Shown here one piece after another: positions 49,684-58,593 of a stretch of 64,000 bases of DNA; the stretch's first letter is position 1, and every line of letters begins with the position of its first letter. Under the pieces are notes generated by a model, which made no database searches, was not told where the DNA came from, and saw only the letters and a program-made list of their open reading frames with translations. Origin of the DNA: Hydrocarboniphaga sp965279055 (GTDB taxonomy: Bacteria; Pseudomonadota; Gammaproteobacteria; Nevskiales; Nevskiaceae); contig NZ_OZ257125.1 in the NCBI RefSeq assembly GCF_965279055.1, positions 4,464,001 through 4,528,000 on the forward strand, in the 5' to 3' direction. A program made the translations under genes and the position numbers.

Positions 49684-50733
49684 ATGACCGACCCCGCCAC
49701 GCCCTTCACGATCGGCCAAGCCCAGATCACCGCCGGCGAACGGCGCAGCGTCGATCTGCATATCGCCAATCTGTACACCAGCGCGCCGGTGTCGCTGCCG
49801 GTGATCGTGCAGCGCGGCCTCGACGCCGGGCCGACCTTGTTCGTCAGTGCGGCGCTGCACGGCGACGAAATCATCGGCGTTGAAATCATCCGCCGCCTGC
49901 TGAAAATCCCGGTATTGCAGCAGCATCTGCGCGGCACCCTGCTGGCGGTGCCGGTGGTCAACGTGATGGCCTTCCTGCAAGGCTCGCGTTACCTGCCGGA
50001 CCGGCGCGACTTGAATCGCAGCTTCCCCGGCAGCGAAAGCGGCTCACTCGCCGCGCGGCTCGCGCACGTATTCCTGAGCCAGGTCGTCGAGCGCTCCGAT
50101 TACGGCATCGACCTGCACACCGGCGCGATCCACCGGCCCAACCTGCCGCAGATCCGCACCGATCTGCGCAACCCGGTGAACCAGCGGCTGGCGCAGGCGT
50201 TCGGCGCGCCGCTGTTCCTGAATTCCAAGCCCGCCGCGGGAACGCTGCGCGAATACACCACGCGCCGCGACATTCCGGTGATCCTCTACGAATCCAGCGA
50301 GGCGCTGCGTTTCGACGAGACCGCGATCCGCATCGGCGTGCAGGGCGTGCTCAACGTGATGCGCGAAATCGGCATGCTGCCGAAGCTGCCGGAATCGCTG
50401 ATGCGTTCGCCGCCGCCGGTGCTGGCCAAGTCCAGCCGCTGGGCGCGCTCGCCCAGCAGCGGCATCCTGCGCGCGCAGGTCGCGCTCGGCGATCACGTCG
50501 GCAGCGGCCAGACGCTGGGCATCGTCGGCGACCCTTTCGGCGGCGTGGATACGCCGATCCTGGCACCGCGCGACGGCCTGGTCATCGGCCGGCTCAGTCT
50601 GCCGCTGGTGCACGAGGGCGACGCGGTGTTCCACATCGCCGAGGTCGCCGACCCCCGGCTGGCGTCGATGGCGTTCTCACAGCTCGAGGCGATCACCCGC
50701 GACATCGAATCGGACGAGCCGCCGATCGTCTGA
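49684..50733 (+). CDS. Succinylglutamate desuccinylase/aspartoacylase-type M14 metallopeptidase
   Basis: 349 residues. Zinc ligands lie in ALHGDEIIG (His, Glu) and IDLHTG (His). RYLPDRRDLNRSFPG is the conserved substrate loop of the AstE/AspA family. A C-terminal barrel-like domain follows (GILRAQVALGDHVGSGQTLG, IVGDPFGG). Members beside rimK are thought to process glutamate-tailed peptides. The gene stands just downstream of rimK, separated by a palindromic repeat. Confidence 0.88.
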   Translation: MTDPATPFTIGQAQITAGERRSVDLHIANLYTSAPVSLPVIVQRGLDAGPTLFVSAALHGDEIIGVEIIRRLLKIPVLQQHLRGTLLAVPVVNVMAFLQGSRYLPDRRDLNRSFPGSESGSLAARLAHVFLSQVVERSDYGIDLHTGAIHRPNLPQIRTDLRNPVNQRLAQAFGAPLFLNSKPAAGTLREYTTRRDIPVILYESSEALRFDETAIRIGVQGVLNVMREIGMLPKLPESLMRSPPPVLAKSSRWARSPSSGILRAQVALGDHVGSGQTLGIVGDPFGGVDTPILAPRDGLVIGRLSLPLVHEGDAVFHIAEVADPRLASMAFSQLEAITRDIESDEPPIV

Positions 50734-50830
50734 GCCGGGCATGGGGCGAGTTTGAGATCACTTTAACTAGCCGCTGTTGCACATTGACTTTGATCGGAAT
50801 ATTCTCATCGGACCCGATGGAGATGTGCCG

Positions 50831-50989
50831 ATGCAAAGCCCGGTCCGCGACGCTGCTCCCAGTCCCATGCTGCGACCCCAGCCGTCGCGGACCAGCGGCC
50901 CCTCGGCGCCGCCTGCCGGCGCCTCCGAGCTGCAACAGATTTTCGAGCGCCTCGCCGCTCGCCCGCTGACGCCGCCACGCGCGGCCTGA
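50831..50989 (+). CDS. Small Pro/Ser-rich protein
   Basis: 52 residues from ATG 50831, with GGAGA 8 bases upstream. Begins MQSPVRDAAPSPMLRPQ and ends in a short helix LQQIFERLAARPL. A longer TTG-started version (50777) has the start MHIDFDRNILIGPDGDVP, which also looks protein-like. It lies 28 bases before the DUF2721 gene. No family recognised. Confidence 0.4.
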   Translation: MQSPVRDAAPSPMLRPQPSRTSGPSAPPAGASELQQIFERLAARPLTPPRAA

Positions 50990-51017
50990 GCGTTTCAAAC
51001 CAACCGAGTCACTGCGC

Positions 51018-51509
51018 GTGAACGAGGCCTCGGCGGTCGGTTCGATCGCGCATGTGATCCAGCTCGCCGTCGCGCCGGTGTTCCTGCTGACCGGCGTCGG
51101 CAGCATGCTCGGCGTGCTGACCAACCGGCTGTCGCGCATCGTCGACCGCGCGCGCAGGCTCGAAGCCGACCTGTCCGGCCAGGAGCCGTGGCGGCTGGAA
51201 CTGCTGCATCAATGGCTCAAGGATCTGGCGCGTCGCGCGCGGCTGATCCACTGGGCGATCAGCCTGTGCATCAGCTGCGCGCTGCTGATCGGCAGCGTCG
51301 TCGTGCTGCTGTTCGTCAGCAGCCTGACCAGCCTCGCCTTCGATGGCGTGATCGCGGCGCTGTTCATGCTGGCGATGCTGGCGCTGATCGGCGGCCTGCT
51401 GTGCTTCATGCGCGAGATTTTCCTGGCGACGAAGCAGCTGCGCATCGGCCAGCCGGAGCGCCCGGCACCGCTGGCGCCGGCGGCGAAGCAGAAGATCGAG
51501 CTGTCGTAA
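51018..51509 (+). CDS. DUF2721 membrane protein
   Basis: 163 residues, GTG start. Segment LAVAPVFLLTGVGSMLGVLT followed by NRLSRIVDRARRLEADL is the DUF2721 signature. Three transmembrane helices (about 12-32, 78-98 and 105-125). Function unknown. Followed by a cluster of palindromes. Confidence 0.9.
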   Translation: MNEASAVGSIAHVIQLAVAPVFLLTGVGSMLGVLTNRLSRIVDRARRLEADLSGQEPWRLELLHQWLKDLARRARLIHWAISLCISCALLIGSVVVLLFVSSLTSLAFDGVIAALFMLAMLALIGGLLCFMREIFLATKQLRIGQPERPAPLAPAAKQKIELS

Positions 51510-51517
51510 CTGACCTC

Positions 51518-51621
51518 CGCTCCTCCCGAGTAGCCGCGCTTGCGCGGCGTATCGAGGGACGCATCGAGAGCCGTCGGCTCCCTCGATACGCGGGCCTGAG
51601 GCCCGCTACTCGGGACGAACG
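51518..51621. repeat. CGAGTAG/TATCGAGGG palindrome family, copy C
   Basis: Full-length copy with CGCTCCTCCCGAGTAG left and CTACTCGGGACGAACG right arms. Confidence 0.88.
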
Positions 51622-51653
51622 CAGAGTGGTTTTCTCTGCGGCTTTACCACCCC

Positions 51654-51694
51654 CGCTCGTCCCGAGTAGCCCGCTGCGCGGGCGTATCGAGGGG
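51654..51694. repeat. CGAGTAG/TATCGAGGG family, half copy D
   Basis: Only the left half (CGCTCGTCCCGAGTAG, hairpin CCCGC-TGC-GCGGG, GTATCGAGGGG). It ends 12 bases from the maeB stop and could terminate maeB transcription. Confidence 0.8.
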
Positions 51695-51705
51695 CCGGAT
51701 CGCGC

Positions 51706-54036
51706 TTAAACCGCCGCTTCTTCGCTGCGCGCCAGATTCGCCTCGGCCACGGTCAGCGCGGTCATGTTGACGATGCGGCGCACCGTCGTGCTCGGCGTCA
51801 GGATGTGCACCGGCGCCTTGCAGCCGAGCAGGATCGGCCCGACCGCGACGTTGTTGCCGGCCGCGGTTTTCAGCAGGTTGTAGGCGATGTTGGCGGCGTC
51901 GATGTTCGGCATCACCAGCAGGTTCGCCGGGCCCTCCAGCGTGGTTTCCGGAAGAATGCGTTTGCGCAGCGTCTCGTCCAGCGCGCAGTCGCCGTGCATC
52001 TCGCCGTCGACTTCCAGATCCGGCGCGAGGAGGCGCAGCAGCGCCAGCGTCTGGCGCATCTTGATCGACGACGGCGAGTCGTAGCTGCCGAAGTTGCTGT
52101 GCGACAGCAGCGCGACTTTCGGCACCAGGCCGAAGCGGGTCACGGCCTCGGCGGCGAGCTGGGTGATCTCCGCGAGCTGCTCCGCCGTCGGGTCGATGTT
52201 CACATGCGTGTCGACGATGAACACCTGGCGGTTCGGCAGGATCAGCGCATTCATCGCGGCGTAGACGCTGGACTGGTCGCAGCGGCCTATCACGCGGTCG
52301 ACGAACTGCAGGTGGCGCGCGGTATTGCTGATGGTGCCGCAGATCATGCCGTCGGCTTCACCCTTCTTCAGAAGCATGGAGGCGATCAGCGTGCTGCGAC
52401 GGCGCATCTCCAGCTTGGCGTACTGCGCGGTGACGCCGCGGCGCGCCATCAGCTGGTGGTATTCGGTCCAGTATTCGCGGAAGCGGTCGTCGTGCTGCGG
52501 GTTGATGATGGTCACGTGCAGGCCCGGCTTCAGGCGCAGGCCAAAGCGCTTGATGCGCTCCTCGATCACCGAAGGACGGCCGACCAGCATCGGCCGCGCG
52601 AGCTTTTCATCGACCAGGATCTGCGCGGCGCGCAGCACGCGCTCTTCCTCGCCTTCGGCGAACACGATGCGGCTGTGCGCGGCCGGCGCCTTGCGCGCGG
52701 CGTCGTACACCGGCTTCATGAACGTGCCGCTTTGATAGACGAACTGCTGCAGCTTCTGCCGATAGGCTTCGAAGTCCTCGATCGGCCGCGAGGCGACGCC
52801 GGAATCCATCGCCGCTTTCGCCACCGCCGGTGCGATCTGCACGATCAGCCGCGGATCGAAGGGTTTCGGGATGATGTACTCGGGACCAAACGACAGGTTC
52901 TCGATCGAATAGGCGGCCGCGACGACATCGCTCTGCTCCATGCGCGCCAGATCGGCGATGGCGCGCACGGCGGCGACTTCCATCTCGCGCGTGATCGTCG
53001 TCGCGCCGGCATCGAGCGCGCCGCGAAAAATGAACGGGAAGCACAAAACGTTGTTGACCTGGTTGGGATAGTCGGTGCGGCCGGTGGCGATGATCGCGTC
53101 GCTGCGCACCGCCTTCACGTCTTCCGGCAGGATTTCCGGGTTGGGATTGGCCAGCGCGAAAATCATCGGCCGCTCGGCCATCGTCGCCACCATCGCCGGC
53201 TTCAGCACGCCGCCGGCCGACAGGCCGAGGAACATGTCGGCGCCCTTGATCACCTCGGCCAGCGTGCGCAGCTCGGTGGGCTGCGCGAAGCGCTCCTTGT
53301 CCGGGTCCATCAGCTCCTTGCGGCCCTGATAGACGACACCGGCCAGGTCGGTCAGCCAGATGTGTTCGATCGGCAGGCCAAGATCGACCAGCAGATCGAC
53401 GCAGGCCAGCGCCGCGGCGCCAGCGCCGCTGACCACCAGCTTGACCTCGCGGATGTCCTTGCCCAGCACCTGCAGGCCGTTGAGCGTGGCCGCACCGACG
53501 ATGATCGCGGTGCCGTGCTGATCGTCGTGGAATACCGGGATCTTCATCCGCGCGCGCAGCTTGCGCTCGACTTCAAAGCACTCCGGCGCCTTGATGTCCT
53601 CGAGGTTGATGCCGCCGAACGTCGGCTCCAGCGCGGCGATCACCTCGACCAGCTTGTCCGGATCGGTTTCGTTGATTTCGATATCGAACACGTCGATGCC
53701 GGCGAACTTCTTGAACAGCACCGCCTTGCCTTCCATCACCGGCTTGGCGGCGAGCGGGCCGATCGCGCCCAGGCCGAGCACCGCGGTGCCGTTGGTGATC
53801 ACGCCGACCAGGTTGCCGCGCGCGGTGTAGCGATAGGCGTTGACCGGATCGGCGACGATTTCCTCGCAGGCCGCCGCAACGCCGGGCGAATACGCCAGCG
53901 CCAGATCGTGCTGGTTGGTCAGCTGCTTGGTCGCGGTGACCGACAGCTTTCCGGGAATGGGAAACTCGTGATAATCCAGCGCTGCCTGACGCAGGCTTTC
54001 ACGGACCTTGCTGGGGACGGATGCTTCCTGGCTCAT
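51706..54036 (-). CDS. maeB: NADP-dependent malic enzyme, MaeB type with phosphotransacetylase-like domain
   Basis: 776 residues. The first about 430 are malic enzyme: DLALAYSPGVAAACEEI, TNGTAVLGLGAIGPLAAKPV, FHDDQHGTAIIVGAATLNGL and VSGAGAAALACVDLLV (NADP site). The last about 330 are a phosphotransacetylase-like domain (RIVFAEGEEERVLRAAQILV; DIVV-type end GCKAPVHILT) that acts as a regulatory module. It converts malate to pyruvate and CO2 with NADPH. It is divergent from the dctA gene, linking C4-dicarboxylate uptake to entry into central metabolism. Confidence 0.96.
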   Translation of the reverse strand: MSQEASVPSKVRESLRQAALDYHEFPIPGKLSVTATKQLTNQHDLALAYSPGVAAACEEIVADPVNAYRYTARGNLVGVITNGTAVLGLGAIGPLAAKPVMEGKAVLFKKFAGIDVFDIEINETDPDKLVEVIAALEPTFGGINLEDIKAPECFEVERKLRARMKIPVFHDDQHGTAIIVGAATLNGLQVLGKDIREVKLVVSGAGAAALACVDLLVDLGLPIEHIWLTDLAGVVYQGRKELMDPDKERFAQPTELRTLAEVIKGADMFLGLSAGGVLKPAMVATMAERPMIFALANPNPEILPEDVKAVRSDAIIATGRTDYPNQVNNVLCFPFIFRGALDAGATTITREMEVAAVRAIADLARMEQSDVVAAAYSIENLSFGPEYIIPKPFDPRLIVQIAPAVAKAAMDSGVASRPIEDFEAYRQKLQQFVYQSGTFMKPVYDAARKAPAAHSRIVFAEGEEERVLRAAQILVDEKLARPMLVGRPSVIEERIKRFGLRLKPGLHVTIINPQHDDRFREYWTEYHQLMARRGVTAQYAKLEMRRRSTLIASMLLKKGEADGMICGTISNTARHLQFVDRVIGRCDQSSVYAAMNALILPNRQVFIVDTHVNIDPTAEQLAEITQLAAEAVTRFGLVPKVALLSHSNFGSYDSPSSIKMRQTLALLRLLAPDLEVDGEMHGDCALDETLRKRILPETTLEGPANLLVMPNIDAANIAYNLLKTAAGNNVAVGPILLGCKAPVHILTPSTTVRRIVNMTALTVAEANLARSEEAAV

Positions 54037-54282
54037 GGGCTCTCGTTTTGCGTGCAGCTCGCGCGGCGCTGCCGCTGCGATGAAGGACCGCGATTATAAG
54101 CGTCGCGCCCGCGGCCGCCGGCGGCGCCACGGCCGATACTGTCCGCTATTCGACCGGCGCTGCCACTAACACCATCTGGTTATTTCGCCGTCTGCCGATC
54201 CGCGCCACTATCGTCGGGCAGCATCACAAGAACCGCGGCCGACACAGGCCGCGATCGCGGCATCGGCGAGTTCTGGAGACTT

Positions 54283-55647
<1,365 letters not shown>

Positions 55648-55653
55648 GTTCAC

Positions 55654-55771
55654 GCCCTCTCCCCCCGGGAGAGGGTGGCCCGAAGGGCCGGGTGAGGGCC
55701 CCTCCGGATCAAAGCCGCTTGTAATCGGAAACCCCCTCACCCCTAGCCCCTCTCCCGGTGGGAGAGGGGGA
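55654..55771. repeat. Double-hairpin extragenic repeat CCCTCTCCC/GGGAGAGGG
   Basis: Two hairpins, CCCTCTCCC...GGGAGAGGG (55655-55676) and CCCCTCTCCC...GGGAGAGGGG (about 55747-55770), with GGTGAGGG / CCCTCACC pairing between them. Likely a terminator or mRNA-stabilising element between dctA and the porin gene. Confidence 0.75.
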
Positions 55772-55822
55772 TCTACCGAGCTTCAAACCAAATCAATCCG
55801 GCGCTGCCCGGAGGAGAACCCG

Positions 55823-57109
55823 ATGAATACCTCGCTACTGGCAGCGCGCGCTGCCGGCGCACTTTCGTGCGCGCTGCTGTTGAGTGTTTCGCTGACCGCC
55901 CACGCCGACGACGAAGCCACGACCACCGGCGGCCTCAAGATCAAATCCGCCGATGGCGCTTTCGAAGGCTCGCTCGGCGGACGCCTGCAGTTCGACGCGG
56001 TGATGCTCGAGCCTGACGACGGCAGCGGCATCGGCAGCGACAAGGCCGAGAACAACAGCGGCAGTTATTTCCGCCGCGTGTTCATCCAGCTCGAAGGCAA
56101 GCTCTACGACTGGAACTACAAGCTGCACTACAACATCGCCGGCGGCACCAACTCGCTGCAGGACGTCTGGGTGTCGCACACGTTTCTGGTGCCGGAAAGC
56201 ACGTTCTATATCGGCCAGCACAAGCCCTGGCGCAGCATCGAGGAGATCGGCTCCAACAACAGCGCGCTGTTCATGGAGCGGCCGGTGACCTCGGCCAACG
56301 GCATCTACGGCGGCCACGATTACACCCAGGGCCTGTACTACGCCTACGCGACGCCGGCCTGGTTCGCCGGCGCGGCCGCGTATTTGCTCAACCGCGACGG
56401 CGCTTCCAGCTCCGAAGGCACCGGCGCGAACGCACGCCTGGTGTGGTCGCCGATCAACAGCAGCGGGCGCCTGCTGCATCTGGGCGTCTCCTATTCCAGC
56501 GATCATGCCGACAACACGGCGACCAGCAGCAACGCGCTGAGCGCAAGCTATCGCTACGGCGGCTATCGTCTCGGCAGCGGCTCGGTCACGCAGACGTTTG
56601 CCAGCTACGGCGCCGGGCCATCGCCGTCGCAGGACACCGTCGGCGCCGAGTTCGCGGCGGTCTACGGGCCGGCGTATTTGAACGCCGAATACGCGTCGGC
56701 TGATTTTTCGCAAAGCGGCAAGCCGGATTCGCGGGTCGAAGCGGCCTATGTGCAGGCCAGCTGGTTCATCACCGGCGAGTCCAAGACCTACGCGGTCAAG
56801 GAGCACGTGATCACGACGCCGAAGCCGAAGAACCCGATCGGCGCGCTGGAGCTGAAGCTGCGCTACGAGATCATGCGCAATACCGATGTCGATTCGAGCC
56901 AGTCGCTGGGCTGCAACGTCAGCAACGGCCCGGCGGCCAGCGCCGGCGTCGACGACTGCGATTACCACGGCTGGACCGCTGGCCTGAACTACTACCCGAA
57001 CCCGGCGATGCGCTTCATGCTCGACTACATGCGCTCCAGCGCCGACCTCGGCAGCGCCGGCAAGGACCAGCCGAGCACGATCGCGGCGCGCCTGCAGATC
57101 GTTTATTGA
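55823..57109 (+). CDS. OprO/OprP-type outer-membrane porin
   Basis: 428 residues from ATG 55823 with GAGGAG 8 bases upstream. Signal peptide cut near TAHA-D. GGRLQFDAVM, FRRVFIQLEGKLYDWNYKLH and FYIGQHKPWRSIEEIGSNN match the phosphate-selective porin O/P family, 16-strand trimers. The last residue is aromatic (LQIVY), as needed for barrel assembly. Its place between dctA and a KgtP-like permease suggests it passes organic acids rather than phosphate. Confidence 0.9.
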   Translation: MNTSLLAARAAGALSCALLLSVSLTAHADDEATTTGGLKIKSADGAFEGSLGGRLQFDAVMLEPDDGSGIGSDKAENNSGSYFRRVFIQLEGKLYDWNYKLHYNIAGGTNSLQDVWVSHTFLVPESTFYIGQHKPWRSIEEIGSNNSALFMERPVTSANGIYGGHDYTQGLYYAYATPAWFAGAAAYLLNRDGASSSEGTGANARLVWSPINSSGRLLHLGVSYSSDHADNTATSSNALSASYRYGGYRLGSGSVTQTFASYGAGPSPSQDTVGAEFAAVYGPAYLNAEYASADFSQSGKPDSRVEAAYVQASWFITGESKTYAVKEHVITTPKPKNPIGALELKLRYEIMRNTDVDSSQSLGCNVSNGPAASAGVDDCDYHGWTAGLNYYPNPAMRFMLDYMRSSADLGSAGKDQPSTIAARLQIVY

Positions 57110-57114
57110 TGGGT

Positions 57115-57245
57115 CGATGCGTCCCTCGATACACCGCAAGCGGCGACTCGGGATGCACGGAGTTCGGCTGTGTGTTTGGAAAACGGAATAAGCCCCGTTC
57201 CTCCCGAGTAGCCGGGCTCGCCCGGCGTACCGAGGGACGCATCGG
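57115..57245. repeat. CGAGTAG/TATCGAGGG family, two half copies in inverted order (E, F)
   Basis: GATGCGTCCCTCGATACACCG...CGACTCGGGATGC (57115-57158) and CCGTTCCTCCCGAGTAG...CGTACCGAGGGACGCATC (57195-57243). The halves face each other with the GATGC ends outside, the reverse of copies A to C. Confidence 0.8.
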
Positions 57246-57285
57246 AGTACGATTCAGGACCGCACCACGAGCCAGGAAACCATCG

Positions 57286-58593
57286 ATGACCGCCAGCACG
57301 GACGCGCCCCGCCACGGCACCGCCTGGCGCCTGAAGTCGATCTTCAGCGGCTCCGTCGGCAACCTGGTCGAGTGGTACGACTGGTACGTCTACTCGGCGT
57401 TTTCACTGTATTTCGCCCAGCATTTCTTTCCCAAGGGCGACCAGACCGCTCAGCTGCTGAACACCGCCGCGGTGTTCGCGGTCGGTTTTCTGATGCGGCC
57501 CATCGGCGGCTGGCTGATGGGCGTCTACGCCGACCAACACGGCCGCAAGGCGGCACTGCTGCTGTCGGTATGGCTGATGTGCGGCGGCTCGTTGATCATC
57601 GCGATAACGCCGAGCTACACGCAGATCGGCATCGCCGCGCCGCTGTTGCTGCTGCTCGCGCGGCTGATCCAGGGCCTGTCGGTCGGCGGTGAATACGGCA
57701 CCTCGGCGACGTACCTGAGCGAAATGGCGACGCATCAGAATCGCGGCTTCTATTCGAGCTTCCAGTACGTGACGCTGATCATGGGCCAGCTGCTGGCGCT
57801 GGGCGTGCTGATCCTGCTGCAGCGCGTGTTCCTGACGCCGGAGCAGCTGGAAAGCTGGGGCTGGCGCATTCCGTTCGTGATCGGCGCCGCCACCGCCCTG
57901 GTCGCGCTGCTGCTGCGGCGCGGGATGAGCGAGACCGAGTCGTTCAAGCGTGCACAGGCGCCGTCGATCGGCCTGATGCGACGCCTGCTGCAGCATCCGA
58001 AGCAGCTCGCCACCGTCGTCGGCCTGACCATGGGCGGCACGCTGGCGTTCTACACCTACACCACCTACATGCAGAAATACCTGGTCAACAGCGCCGGCAT
58101 GAACAAGGCCGATGCGACGCTGATTTCGGCGGCGACGCTGTTCGTGTTCATGCTGCTGCAGCCGCTGGTCGGCGCGCTGTCCGACCGCATCGGCCGGCGG
58201 CCGCTGCTGATCGCGTTCGGCGTGCTCGGCACCCTGCTGACGGTGCCGATCATGACCGCACTCAAGGGCGTGCAGTCGGACTGGCAGGCTTTCGCCCTGA
58301 TCATGGCCGCGCTGATCGTCGTCAGCGGTTACACCTCGATCAACGCGGTCGTGAAAGCCGAGCTGTTCCCGACCGAAATCCGCGCGCTCGGCGTCGGCCT
58401 GCCTTATGCGATCACCGTATCGATTTTCGGCGGCACCGCGGAATACATCGCGCTGTGGTTCAAGAGCATCGGCCATGAAAGCGGTTTTTTCTGGTACGTC
58501 AGCGGCTGCATCGCCTGCTCGCTGGCGGTCTACGTGCTGATGCGCGACACGCGCAAGCATTCGCGCATCGTCGACGATGACGCCAGTGCATGA
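57286..58593 (+). CDS. MFS metabolite:proton symporter, KgtP-like
   Basis: 435 residues from ATG 57286 with AGGAAA 8 bases upstream. SGSVGNLVEWYDWYVYSAF is the hallmark of the MHS family (KgtP, ProP, ShiA), and GVYADQHGRKAALL the MFS loop motif. QGLSVGGEYGTSATYLSE is especially close to alpha-ketoglutarate permease. Twelve helices. The stop overlaps the following kinase start by 4 bases, so transporter and sensor are co-translated. Confidence 0.9.
   Translation: MTASTDAPRHGTAWRLKSIFSGSVGNLVEWYDWYVYSAFSLYFAQHFFPKGDQTAQLLNTAAVFAVGFLMRPIGGWLMGVYADQHGRKAALLLSVWLMCGGSLIIAITPSYTQIGIAAPLLLLLARLIQGLSVGGEYGTSATYLSEMATHQNRGFYSSFQYVTLIMGQLLALGVLILLQRVFLTPEQLESWGWRIPFVIGAATALVALLLRRGMSETESFKRAQAPSIGLMRRLLQHPKQLATVVGLTMGGTLAFYTYTTYMQKYLVNSAGMNKADATLISAATLFVFMLLQPLVGALSDRIGRRPLLIAFGVLGTLLTVPIMTALKGVQSDWQAFALIMAALIVVSGYTSINAVVKAELFPTEIRALGVGLPYAITVSIFGGTAEYIALWFKSIGHESGFFWYVSGCIACSLAVYVLMRDTRKHSRIVDDDASA

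Noticed and set aside
51805..54099. 764-codon open frame opposite maeB
   Set aside because: High-GC antisense shadow; maeB is unambiguous.
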